From an uncultured Bacillota bacterium (GTDB lineage: Bacteria; Bacillota; Clostridia; Peptostreptococcales; Anaerovoracaceae): a stretch of 34,594 bases of DNA. The notes under the pieces were generated by a model, which made no database searches, was not told the origin of the DNA, and was given only the letters and a program-made list of their open reading frames with translations. Location: assembly GCA_949284065.1 (NCBI GenBank), contig CASDUO010000015.1, forward strand, positions 1 through 34,594, in the 5' to 3' direction. How positions within the stretch are numbered: the first letter of the stretch is position 1; every line of letters starts with the position of its first letter. Below are positions 1 through 7,262 of the stretch, one piece after another. Position numbers and translations under genes: made by a program.

Positions 1-3
1 CAT
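1..3 (-). CDS. Start codon of a gene running off the left edge
   Basis: Only the ATG (minus strand, base 3 down to base 1) lies inside the window, so the product cannot be named. It is supported by a near-perfect ribosome-binding site, AAAGGAGGT on the minus strand at 18-10, six bases before the ATG. A minus-strand leader with a terminator-like hairpin lies upstream at about 67-125. Confidence 0.6.
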
Positions 4-66
4 GATCACACCTCCTTTTGGTAATTGAGGAGAAAAATTTTAGAGAGAGTTTGTGTGCATTGTGCT

Positions 67-134
67 CTTTTATTTTACAAAAAAACAGAATGCTGGGGTA
101 GAAGTTTTATCTTCCCACCCCAACATTTATTATA
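67..134 (-). promoter_or_regulatory. Minus-strand leader: -10 box followed by terminator-like hairpin
   Basis: On the minus strand a TATAAT (134-129) is followed at once by a GC-rich stem-loop. The left arm TGTTGGGGTGGGAAG and right arm CTTCTACCCCAGCA occupy roughly 124-91, and a run of T follows (about 84-77). The arms pair better in minus-strand RNA, because G-U pairs replace plus-strand mismatches, so the element is oriented toward the gene starting at base 3. No clear -35 box is visible. It could be an attenuator in that gene's 5' leader or a very short terminated transcript. Confidence 0.4.
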
Positions 135-163
135 GAACCAATAAAGCGAGACAGCTGATACAG

Positions 164-195
164 ACGGGAGATCTGCGAATCTCCCGTTTTTATTT
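164..195 (+). terminator. Rho-independent terminator with no evident upstream gene
   Basis: A perfect 9-bp stem, ACGGGAGAT (164-172) with ATCTCCCGT (179-187), has a 6-nt loop and is followed by TTTTTATTT. The tail makes it a plus-strand terminator. No plus-strand gene precedes it inside the window, so it may shield against transcription reading in from the left or end a small unrecognised RNA. Confidence 0.7.
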
Positions 196-247
196 GACCC
201 GGCTGCCATGATGTTGAAGACATCAGGACCGGAATGCGGCGCTGCAC

Positions 248-276
248 TTCAAATAAGGCCGATAATAGTGTATAAT
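248..276 (+). promoter_or_regulatory. Sigma-A-type promoter for the hydrolase/aroD unit
   Basis: A consensus -10 TATAAT at 271-276 has a partial -35 (TTCAAA, 248-253) 17 bp upstream. It overlaps the in-frame ATG at 275, which argues that this ATG is not a translation start and favours the ATG at 347. Confidence 0.55.
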
Positions 277-346
277 GAACATTGATTTTTGTGGAAGGGA
301 AAGTTGGGAAAGACTTCAAGGAGAATTTTGGGAAGGAGGGCATCAA

Positions 347-1144
347 ATGGCAAGATTTTCGATTTTACCCATATCCCTTTGGGACGTTCCCCGCAATGAG
401 ATAATAAAGGCGGAGACTCCTGAGATATATGCGGAAAACAGACCCTATACCATACCCGGATTCGTGGTGCTGGTACAGGACAAGGAGCTGGGCAACGTGC
501 TCTTTGATACGGGCATCGCTGTCGACTGGAAGGAGACCTGGCCTCCTCAGTTTTTCGAAACGTACAAGTTCCATGAGTTCGCAAGACTCACAGACAGACT
601 GGCGGAACTGGATCTTGCGCCTGAAGACATGGATATGGTCGTGTGCTCTCATCTCCATTACGACCACGGCGGCAATGTAAAGCTGTTTGCAGGCACTAAA
701 GCGGGGAAGGAGATACTTATCAGCAGCGGAGAGGCCCATGAGGCCATAGTGAATTCTGTAATAGCAGCGGACGGGGTCTCCGGAGCATATTACAGGCCGG
801 AGATAGTAGTCGACGGAGTGGGGTATGAACTGCTCCACGAGAACAGATGGATAAGCGAAGATATTTTTCTCTTCATACAGAAGGGACATACACCGGGCGT
901 CATAGGTATGCTGGTGAAGACTGAGAAAAGCGGCAATTTCATATTCACATCTGACGGTATATATTCCCCTACGAATTTCGGACCGCCGGTGGTGCTTCCG
1001 GGATTGTGCGCGGACCCTGAGAACTACGCAGGCAATGTGGAATATGTGGCGGATCTGGCAAAGGAATATGATGCACAGATAATATTCGGCCACGATGTGG
1101 ATGACTTCGAAAGACGCAGGAAGTCTCCGGAATTTTACGAGTAG
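347..1144 (+). CDS. Metallo-beta-lactamase-fold hydrolase (lactonase-like)
   Basis: A 265-residue zinc hydrolase of the metallo-beta-lactamase superfamily. The metal-binding signature is complete: SHLHYDH with His102, His104, Asp106 and His107, then His181 in GHTPG, Asp203 in TSDG, and His249 in FGHD. This pattern and the length match the N-acyl-homoserine-lactonase-like branch (AiiA/AttM relatives), but members of that branch act on varied lactones and esters, so the substrate is unknown. There is no signal peptide, so the enzyme is probably cytoplasmic. The start at 347 is chosen because GGAAGGAGGG (331-340) lies just upstream; the longer form from 275 would begin inside the promoter -10 box. 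aroD follows after 33 bases and is probably cotranscribed. Confidence 0.85.
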   Translation: MARFSILPISLWDVPRNEIIKAETPEIYAENRPYTIPGFVVLVQDKELGNVLFDTGIAVDWKETWPPQFFETYKFHEFARLTDRLAELDLAPEDMDMVVCSHLHYDHGGNVKLFAGTKAGKEILISSGEAHEAIVNSVIAADGVSGAYYRPEIVVDGVGYELLHENRWISEDIFLFIQKGHTPGVIGMLVKTEKSGNFIFTSDGIYSPTNFGPPVVLPGLCADPENYAGNVEYVADLAKEYDAQIIFGHDVDDFERRRKSPEFYE

Positions 1145-1177
1145 GCATTACAGACATAACGAAGGCAAGGACGAGAA

Positions 1178-2014
1178 ATGAAAACATTCAGGATAAAGGG
1201 CGTCCATATAGGTTCGGGGATGCCCAAGATATGTGCGGCCATGACGGGAAAGACGAAAAAGGAAATACTGGCGATGGCTGAGGATGGAGAAAAAAGCCCG
1301 GCACCTCTGTTGGAGTGGCGGTGCGATCATTATATATTCGCATCGGGGCTTACGGAACAATGCGCCGTTGCGGACACGGCGAAAGTCCGTAAAGACATAG
1401 AAGACATGGTGGCGGAGATAAGAAACATAACGGAAAAGCCTCTTCTCCTAACATTGCGGACCTTGGGAGAAGGAGGAGCCCTGTCCATAGGCAAGAGAGA
1501 GTATTATACTTTCGTAAGGGACTTCGTCAGCGAAGCGGACAGGGGAAAGCCGGACATTATGGATATCGAGGCTTTTGACGGCGACGAAGGATTCGATGAG
1601 GAAAAAGTGCGGTTCATCGTCAGTGTGGCAAAGGAAAACGGCATAGGCGTGTTGCTGTCTCACCACAATGTGAGCGGCACATATAACGAGGAGGAGATAA
1701 GGAGAAGGATGCAGGCCATGGATTCTCTCGGGGCGGATATGACGAAGATGATAATAAAAGCTGAGACCAAAGAGGATATGTACGGCCTCATGGCTGCAGC
1801 AAAGAGTTTCGGCGAGTCGGAAGCCACCGTGCCCTACAGCGCGTTCGCCATGGGGGAAGCAGGGGTGGAAAGCAGAGTGTGCGGACAGAGCATAGGTTCG
1901 GCACTGAGTTTCTCGTTCATAGGAGAGCCTTCGGCGCCGGGACAGATCCCTGTGGAAGAACTGGACAGATACATCAGAGAATACGGTGAAAGGGAGGGCC
2001 TTTCAGTCACATAG
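1178..2014 (+). CDS. aroD: 3-dehydroquinate dehydratase, type I
   Basis: Catalyses the third step of the shikimate pathway, dehydration of 3-dehydroquinate to 3-dehydroshikimate through a lysine Schiff base. At 278 residues it is slightly longer than typical type I enzymes (about 225-255). Visible active-site features are Glu46 and Arg48 in EWRCD, Arg94 in TLRT, the general-base His (His163) in SHHN, the Schiff-base Lys190 in DMTK, Arg233 in ESRVCGQ, and the substrate-closing APGQ loop (253-256). No other aromatic-biosynthesis gene lies next to it, although an aromatic-type aminotransferase is about 4 kb downstream. The ECF genes follow within 20 bases, so it probably shares their transcript. 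The ribosome-binding site (AAGGACGAG) is modest. Confidence 0.93.
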   Translation: MKTFRIKGVHIGSGMPKICAAMTGKTKKEILAMAEDGEKSPAPLLEWRCDHYIFASGLTEQCAVADTAKVRKDIEDMVAEIRNITEKPLLLTLRTLGEGGALSIGKREYYTFVRDFVSEADRGKPDIMDIEAFDGDEGFDEEKVRFIVSVAKENGIGVLLSHHNVSGTYNEEEIRRRMQAMDSLGADMTKMIIKAETKEDMYGLMAAAKSFGESEATVPYSAFAMGEAGVESRVCGQSIGSALSFSFIGEPSAPGQIPVEELDRYIREYGEREGLSVT

Positions 2015-2032
2015 AAAAGGTTGTGCACATAT

Positions 2033-2875
2033 ATGAGCAAGTTTATCGAAATACAGGATCTGATATTCGCATATACTGACGAGTCGGGAATGGCTAAATG
2101 CAACGCCATAGACAATGTGAGCTTCACTGTGGAAAAGGGAAGCTTTCTTGCCGTTATAGGGAAGAACGGGTCGGGGAAATCCACCTTGGCCAAAAATATA
2201 AACGCATTGTTGCTGCCCACTTCAGGTACGGTCCTGGTAGGAGGGTTTTCTACGAAGGATGAAGACCACACGTGGGACATAAGACAGAGGGCGGGCATGG
2301 TATTCCAGAATCCCGACAATCAGATAGTGTCCGCCATAGTGGAAGACGATGTGGCTTTCGGTCCGGAGAATCTCGGGATAGAGCCCGAGGTCATCAGGGA
2401 GAGAGTCGACAGGGCCCTGGAGAATGTCAACATGGGAGCCTATAAAAAGAAAGCACCCCATCTTCTTTCCGGAGGTCAGAAACAGAGGATAGCCATAGCC
2501 GGAGCAGTAGCCATGAGGCCCGAGTGCATCATTTTCGATGAGCCTACTGCTATGTTGGATCCGTCAGGAAGGAGAGAGGTCCTGGATATAATAGAGGAGC
2601 TGCATAAGGACGGGATAACCATCATCCTAATAACACATTTCATGGAGGAAGCAGCCAGGGCGGAAAGGATCATAGTCATGGATGACGGAAAGATCGAAAT
2701 GGACGGAAGCCCGAAAGATATATTCGAGGACACGGAAAAAATAAGGGCCTTGAGCTTAGATGTGCCCCCTGCCACGGAGCTTGCAGGGAGACTCAGGGCA
2801 AAAGGCATAGACATGGGTGAGATCGTAGTTGACGAAGATGATCTCATAGACAGACTTACAGGATCAGGAAAATAA
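2033..2875 (+). CDS. ecfA1: ECF transporter ATPase 1
   Basis: ATP-binding subunit of an energy-coupling-factor vitamin/micronutrient importer. It forms a heterodimer with EcfA2 that drives EcfT and interchangeable substrate-binding S components. In the 280-residue product I see Walker A GKNGSGKS (43-50), Q-loop Gln92 in VFQNPDNQ, the signature LSGGQ (145-149), Walker B CIIFDE (165-170) and the switch His in ITHFMEEA. The FQNPDNQ sequence is characteristic of EcfA1-type (CbiO) ATPases. I chose the ATG at 2033; a TTG at 2021 would put the GAAAAGG ribosome-binding site (2014-2020) directly against the start codon. It is followed by ecfA2 and ecfT in the usual order. Confidence 0.93.
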   Translation: MSKFIEIQDLIFAYTDESGMAKCNAIDNVSFTVEKGSFLAVIGKNGSGKSTLAKNINALLLPTSGTVLVGGFSTKDEDHTWDIRQRAGMVFQNPDNQIVSAIVEDDVAFGPENLGIEPEVIRERVDRALENVNMGAYKKKAPHLLSGGQKQRIAIAGAVAMRPECIIFDEPTAMLDPSGRREVLDIIEELHKDGITIILITHFMEEAARAERIIVMDDGKIEMDGSPKDIFEDTEKIRALSLDVPPATELAGRLRAKGIDMGEIVVDEDDLIDRLTGSGK

Positions 2876-2920
2876 ATAAGCACACATAGATCGAGATTTG
2901 CTGAAAGGGCATAAGTTCAA

Positions 2921-3781
2921 ATGACGATAGTTGTGGAGAATTTGAAACATACATACAGCCCCGGATCGCCGGAGGAGTCCCTGGCTTTGAACGGGGTGTC
3001 TTTTGAAGTGGCTGACGGAGAATCCCTGGGGATAATAGGCCACACCGGGAGCGGCAAGACCACCCTGCTCCAGCACCTGAACGGATTGTTGAAACCGGAT
3101 TCAGGTACTATAACGGTAAACGGAACGGTGATCACCGGAGATGCAGAGAAAGAAGATGTGCTTATGGTGCGCAAGAAGGTGGGATTCGTATTTCAGTATC
3201 CCGAATACCAGCTCTTTGAGGAAACGGTGGAAAAGGATGTAGCTTTCGGACCGCGGAATCTGGAGCTGCCCGAAGAGGAAATAAAAAGAAGAGTAAGGTG
3301 GGCCCTGGAAATGGTGGGTCTGGACTATGATGACATCAAAGATGACAGTCCTTTCAACCTTTCGGGAGGCCAAAAGAGGAGGGTGGCAATAGCAGGTGTC
3401 ATAGCCATGGAACCTGAAGTCCTCATACTTGATGAACCTACGGCAGGGCTGGACCCGAAGGCCCATGACGATATACTGGCGATGATAGGGGACATACATA
3501 AAAAAACAGGAAATATAAACATATTGGTATCACACAATATGAACGATGTCACCCGGTTCTGTGACAAGATACTCGTAATGGACCGGGGACAAAAAGTCCT
3601 TTACGGCACACCGGGAGAGGTTTTTTCCGAAACGGAAAAGCTCCTTGCCATGGGATTGGATCTCCCCGATGGGGCCCATATAGCACACCGGCTGAGAAAA
3701 GAGGGAATGGATCTGCCCGACGATATACTTACCATAGATCAGCTGGAGCGAGAAATTTTGAAAGCAAAGGGCAGGGAATGA
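2921..3781 (+). CDS. ecfA2: ECF transporter ATPase 2
   Basis: Second ATPase of the ECF importer, partner of EcfA1 at the membrane. The 286-residue product shows Walker A GHTGSGKT (40-47), the EcfA2-typical Q-loop FQYPEYQLFEETV starting at residue 91, LSGGQ (147-151), Walker B VLILDE (167-172) and the switch His in VSHNMNDV. The FQYPEYQLF wording distinguishes it from EcfA1, so the pair is a true A1/A2 heterodimer and not a simple duplication. A GAAAGGG ribosome-binding site lies at 2903-2909. The stop is 4 bases before the ecfT start, so the two are tightly coupled. Confidence 0.93.
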   Translation: MTIVVENLKHTYSPGSPEESLALNGVSFEVADGESLGIIGHTGSGKTTLLQHLNGLLKPDSGTITVNGTVITGDAEKEDVLMVRKKVGFVFQYPEYQLFEETVEKDVAFGPRNLELPEEEIKRRVRWALEMVGLDYDDIKDDSPFNLSGGQKRRVAIAGVIAMEPEVLILDEPTAGLDPKAHDDILAMIGDIHKKTGNINILVSHNMNDVTRFCDKILVMDRGQKVLYGTPGEVFSETEKLLAMGLDLPDGAHIAHRLRKEGMDLPDDILTIDQLEREILKAKGRE

Positions 3782-3785
3782 AAAA

Positions 3786-4589
3786 ATGATAAGAGATATA
3801 ACTCTCGGACAATATTACAGGGGAGAATCCTTTATACATGATCTGGATCCGCGAACCAAGATAGTGTGCACCCTTGTGTATATAATAATGCTTTTTATAG
3901 CAGGAACGTTTTGGGGACTGGCTTTTTCGGCCCTGTGCCTTGGCGTGACCGTAGCAGTCTCCAAGGTGCCTCCCGCATTTATTTTTCGCGGCCTGAAACC
4001 GGTCTTTCTTATAATACTGTTCACATTCGTGCTCAACATGTTCATGTATGACGGGAAGATCATCTTTGAGCTGGGGTTCCTCCACGTGACGGAGGAAGGG
4101 CTGCACAAGGCGTTTTTCATGGCTGCCCGGCTGATACTCCTCATAATAGGTTCCTCGCTGTTGACGCTGACCACCAGGCCCATAGGGCTCACCGACGGTA
4201 TAGAGAGCCTTTTGAAACCGTTGAATAAAATAGGTGTCCCCTCTCACGAACTGGCTATGATGATGACCATAGCGCTGAGGTTCATCCCCACATTGCTGGA
4301 AGAGACCGACAAGATAATGAAAGCCCAGCAGGCCAGAGGGGCGGATTTCGAAACGGGGAACATATTTTCCAGAGCGCGGAAACTGATACCTATTCTGGTC
4401 CCGCTGTTCATAAGCGCATTCAGGATAGCCCAGGACATGGCCATGGCCATGGAAGCAAGATGCTATCGTGGAGGTGAAGGCAGGACACGCATGAACGGAA
4501 TGAAGATGACGGCAAAAGACGGAGTGGCGTGGATATTGATAGTCCTCTTCGCCGCTGCTCTCATATGTGAAAGGATATTGCTGGCATAA
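3786..4589 (+). CDS. ecfT: ECF transporter transmembrane subunit EcfT
   Basis: Membrane scaffold that couples the EcfA1/A2 ATPases to S components. The 267-residue product starts with the family-typical GQYYRGESFIHDLDPRTK, where the DPRTK segment precedes the first membrane helix. It has several hydrophobic segments (about 26-58, 70-88, 112-128 and 150-172, plus one at the C-terminus). The cytoplasmic coupling helices carry ARG at 183-185 in QQARGADFE and the second arginine motif in EARCYRGG (223-230), which contact the ATPase grooves. In many Firmicutes ecfA1-ecfA2-ecfT follow rplQ and precede truA; here the module lies about 20 kb away from rplQ with no truA beside it. Confidence 0.92.
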   Translation: MIRDITLGQYYRGESFIHDLDPRTKIVCTLVYIIMLFIAGTFWGLAFSALCLGVTVAVSKVPPAFIFRGLKPVFLIILFTFVLNMFMYDGKIIFELGFLHVTEEGLHKAFFMAARLILLIIGSSLLTLTTRPIGLTDGIESLLKPLNKIGVPSHELAMMMTIALRFIPTLLEETDKIMKAQQARGADFETGNIFSRARKLIPILVPLFISAFRIAQDMAMAMEARCYRGGEGRTRMNGMKMTAKDGVAWILIVLFAAALICERILLA

Positions 4590-4593
4590 AGGG

Positions 4594-4636
4594 ATCACAC
4601 TGATGGAAGAGAAACGACGAATGATGGGTCTGTGAT
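4594..4636 (+). repeat. Short inverted repeat before the QueT-type gene
   Basis: ATCACA (4594-4599) and TGTGAT (4631-4636) form a perfect 6-bp inverted repeat around 31 bases in the ecfT-queT gap. QueT-family genes are often controlled by preQ1 riboswitches, but I do not recognise any known preQ1 class here, so this may be chance. Confidence 0.2.
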
Positions 4637-4657
4637 GTACTTTGAAAGGAAAAAAGC

Positions 4658-5122
4658 TTGAATACGAAAAAGATAATACAGGCAGCTATAATAGGATCCG
4701 TATATGCGGTCCTCACCATCGTACTCGCACCTGTCAGTTACGGACCTGTGCAGGTCAGAGTGTCTGAGGCTATGACAGTCATGCCGGCCTTTACGCCGGC
4801 GGCTGTGCCGGGACTTTTCATAGGATGCTTCGTGGCGAACATCCTTGGGCCTTACGGCATCGTGGATATAGTGTGCGGCAGCTTTGCCACACTAGCAGCA
4901 GCTCTCGTATCCCGCAGACTGAGGGACAGACCTTTCCTCGTACCTTTGCCGCCGGTAGTATTCAACGGCATAATAGTGGGGAGCATGCTACATTTCGCCT
5001 ACGGAGTCCCCGGTCTTTGGGCCTGCATGGGTTGGGTCGCCCTGGGCCAGGCAGTAGCCTGCTACGCCTTGGGGATGCCTCTCATGAAATTGCTGGACAG
5101 GTACAGAAGTGTTTTGGAGTGA
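4658..5122 (+). CDS. queT: QueT-family ECF substrate-binding (S) component
   Basis: Small membrane protein (154 residues) of the QueT family, proposed to capture queuosine precursors for an ECF importer. The N-terminal segment AAIIGSVYAVLTIVLAP and the VQVRVSEAM motif followed by AVPGLFIGCFVANILGPYG are typical of the family, with about five or six membrane helices overall. The start is a TTG at 4658, supported by GAAAGGA at 4644-4650 with 7-base spacing; no in-frame ATG fits. Placement directly after ecfA1-ecfA2-ecfT suggests it is a dedicated partner of this module, although EcfT can serve many S components. Substrate assignment comes from family knowledge only. Confidence 0.85.
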   Translation: MNTKKIIQAAIIGSVYAVLTIVLAPVSYGPVQVRVSEAMTVMPAFTPAAVPGLFIGCFVANILGPYGIVDIVCGSFATLAAALVSRRLRDRPFLVPLPPVVFNGIIVGSMLHFAYGVPGLWACMGWVALGQAVACYALGMPLMKLLDRYRSVLE

Positions 5123-5147
5123 TCCCCGTTGCAGGAGATGATGGAAA

Positions 5148-5792
5148 ATGAGACAGAGGAGAATAAAAGACCTTGACCGTAAAATAGAGGCCTTATCGGG
5201 ATATATAGTCAGCCATCCTGCCACTCACAGGGGCAGCTGGAGAGAGGTGTTCCCCCGGCAAAAGGATCAGCTGTATCTTGAGATAGGCTGCGGCAAGGGA
5301 CAGTTCATAAACCGACTGGCGGAAAGGGAAAAAGACGGGAATTTCTTGGCCGTGGAAGGGCAGGGCTCCGTCATCCTGAGAGCGCTTCAGAGCTGTCATG
5401 ATATGGGACATGAAAATCTGTTATTCATATACGGATATGTAAAAGACATAAACGATATTTTCTCTCCGGGCGAACTGGACGGCATATATTTGAATTTTTC
5501 AGATCCCTGGCCAAAAGACAAGCACAGAAAAAGAAGACTCACCTACAGGACTTTCCTTGAAGGCTATAAGAAAGTCATAAGGCCCGGAGGATGTATCAGG
5601 CTGAAGACCGATCAGGAAGGTCTCTTCGATTTCACTTTGGAAGAGATGGAGAGTGTGGGGCTTGATATCACAGAGGTGAGCCGGGATCTCTACGGCAGCG
5701 CCATTGTGGCAGACAACATACCTACGGAGTATGAGGAGAAGTTCATAAGGTCGGGCAAAAAAATATTCTACATAAAAGCGTCGATTATTTAA
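5148..5792 (+). CDS. trmB: tRNA (guanine-N7-)-methyltransferase
   Basis: SAM-dependent enzyme that methylates G46 in the variable loop of many tRNAs. The 214-residue sequence shows the Rossmann SAM-binding motif EIGCGKGQF (45-53), the acidic residue ending strand 2 (Glu70 in AVEGQ), and the family hallmark NFSDPWPKDKHRKRR (116-130), whose Asp and basic residues bind substrate tRNA. The C-terminal TEYEEKFIRSGKKIF is also typical of TrmB. It starts 25 bases after the QueT-type gene with AGGAG at about 5131-5135. Next to QueT it makes a small tRNA-modification neighbourhood, though functional coupling is inference. Confidence 0.95.
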   Translation: MRQRRIKDLDRKIEALSGYIVSHPATHRGSWREVFPRQKDQLYLEIGCGKGQFINRLAEREKDGNFLAVEGQGSVILRALQSCHDMGHENLLFIYGYVKDINDIFSPGELDGIYLNFSDPWPKDKHRKRRLTYRTFLEGYKKVIRPGGCIRLKTDQEGLFDFTLEEMESVGLDITEVSRDLYGSAIVADNIPTEYEEKFIRSGKKIFYIKASII

Positions 5793-5796
5793 TTTT

Positions 5797-5875
5797 GATC
5801 CGTTATTTTGGTAGGATAGTCTCCAAAATCCAAAAGGCGCCTTGCCGGGAAGGGTTTAGAGACAGAGGACGGATC
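5797..5875 (+). promoter_or_regulatory. Candidate structured leader (three-stem fold) before the aminotransferase
   Basis: GATCCGT (5797-5803) pairs perfectly with ACGGATC (5869-5875), closing a domain that contains ATTTTGG (5805-5811) with CCAAAAT (5823-5829) and CCTT (5840-5843) with AAGG (5850-5853). The result is a three-way-junction-like fold ending about 10 bases before the GAGGAAGGGAG ribosome-binding site of the next gene. I do not recognise a known riboswitch class and see no clear promoter in the gap, so it would be read from the trmB transcript. Confidence 0.4.
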
Positions 5876-5901
5876 GCAGACGATGAGGAAGGGAGAAGCG
5901 T

Positions 5902-7137
5902 ATGAGTTATAAGTGGGCAAGACAGAACGGCAGGACCATTCCTGCTGAGGACAAGATTTTCGCCTTGAGCGGAAGGGCGAAAGCCATGATGGAGAAAGAG
6001 GGAAAGGAAAAGGTGATCAACGCCACCATAGGCACCCTCTTGGACGACAGTGGCAACATCGCGATAATAAGTTCGGTCATGGATGCGGCTGCGGCCCTCA
6101 AACCGACCGATATATGTGAGTATGCGCCTATAGGCGGCACTCCTGATTTCAAGGCTACCGTAAAAAAAGCGGCCCTCGGATCCTATGAGACAGGTTCCGG
6201 CGTGGAAGTGGTGGCTTCCCCCGGAGGGACAGGAGCATTGAGGAACGCAGTAGCAAATTACAGCGCAGAGGGAGAAAAAGTCCTGACTTCAGACTGGTTT
6301 TGGGGACCTTACAAGACCATAACCGGAGAACTGGGAAGGCAGCTGGCCACATTCCCACTCTTTGACGAAAACATGGGTTTCAATATAGACGGGTTCGAGG
6401 AACAGGTGAACGAGATCTGCGCCAGACAGGAGGGCCTGCTCATAATGCTCAATACTCCCGCCCATAACCCCACAGGATATTCCATGACGGACGGCGACTG
6501 GGACAAAGTGATCGAAGTGTTGAAAAAACAGCCGAGCCATAAAAAACTGGCGTTGCTGGCAGATACGGCATATATAGATTTTGCCGGGGACAGTGAAAAG
6601 TACAGGACCTTCGTAAGGAAAATGGACAGTATGCCCGAAAACATCGTACCTCTCATAGCCTACAGCTTTTCCAAGACTCTGACCATATACGGATTGAGAG
6701 TCGGCGCCCTCATATGTCTGGCAAAGACACCCGAAATGGGAGAGGAATTCCTTAAGGTGTGTCAATTCTCTTCCCGAGGGACATGGTCCAACTGCGTCAA
6801 AGCCGGTCAGGTATTGGCTTCGAACATATATAAAGATGAGACGCTGTTCGCGAAAGTGGAGGCGGAAAGAAAAAAATTTAGAGACATACTCGCCGCTCGT
6901 GGAAGAGCTTTCAGCTGCGGAGTGGAAGAGGCGGGGCTGCCCCTGATGCCTTACGATTCCGGATTCTTCGCGTGTATACCCTGTGATGATCCTGCAGGTG
7001 TAAGTGCAAGGCTGGAAAAGAAAGGCGTTTTCGTGGTACCTCTGGCAATGGGGCTCAGAGTGTCGGTGGCATCTGTGCCGGAGGATGTGTGCAGGAAGCT
7101 GCCGGGGATCATAGCAGATGAGATAAGGCAGGGATAG
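5902..7137 (+). CDS. Class I/II pyridoxal-phosphate aminotransferase, aromatic/aspartate type
   Basis: A fold-type I PLP enzyme of 411 residues. Recognisable elements are the cofactor-phosphate loop GGTGA (108-112), the aromatic stacking region DWFWGPYK (131-138), NPTG (189-192) with the pyridine-contacting Asn, DTAY (221-224) with the Asp and Tyr that bind the PLP ring, the Schiff-base lysine Lys258 in SFSKTLTIYG, and Arg266 in LRVG. The family includes aspartate, tyrosine and phenylalanine aminotransferases, and sequence alone does not fix the amino donor. GAGGAAGGGAG supports the ATG at 5902. A structured leader lies directly upstream. Alternative roles include branched-chain or other amino-acid transamination. 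Confidence 0.85.
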   Translation: MSYKWARQNGRTIPAEDKIFALSGRAKAMMEKEGKEKVINATIGTLLDDSGNIAIISSVMDAAAALKPTDICEYAPIGGTPDFKATVKKAALGSYETGSGVEVVASPGGTGALRNAVANYSAEGEKVLTSDWFWGPYKTITGELGRQLATFPLFDENMGFNIDGFEEQVNEICARQEGLLIMLNTPAHNPTGYSMTDGDWDKVIEVLKKQPSHKKLALLADTAYIDFAGDSEKYRTFVRKMDSMPENIVPLIAYSFSKTLTIYGLRVGALICLAKTPEMGEEFLKVCQFSSRGTWSNCVKAGQVLASNIYKDETLFAKVEAERKKFRDILAARGRAFSCGVEEAGLPLMPYDSGFFACIPCDDPAGVSARLEKKGVFVVPLAMGLRVSVASVPEDVCRKLPGIIADEIRQG

Positions 7138-7202
7138 TCCTACATAGGATGAGACAGCGTATCCTGCATGTTAAACAACATATCCAGCCTGCGGGCTTTC
7201 TG

Positions 7203-7230
7203 TTAACTGGAAAATATTGTAAATTATATT
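7203..7230 (+). promoter_or_regulatory. Possible promoter for the YdbC-like gene
   Basis: TTAACT (7203-7208) and TATATT (7225-7230) are separated by 16 bp in an AT-rich gap of 125 bases. The match to consensus is moderate. Apart from a short AGCC/GGCT hairpin near 7189-7199, I see nothing else in the gap. Confidence 0.35.
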
Positions 7231-7262
7231 CAGGATAGATCTACTTACAGAAAGGAGGCAGG

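Noticed and set aside
1..21. Likeness of the left edge to the 16S rRNA 3' end (anti-Shine-Dalgarno region)
   Set aside because: The bases read as an AAAGGAGGT ribosome-binding site and ATG on the minus strand. The match to the 16S 3' end is broken by an extra CA and is only the expected complement of a ribosome-binding site.
275..346. N-terminal extension of the lactonase-like hydrolase from an ATG at 275
   Set aside because: That ATG overlaps the promoter -10 box and lacks a ribosome-binding site; the 347 start has GGAAGGAGGG and a canonical N-terminus.
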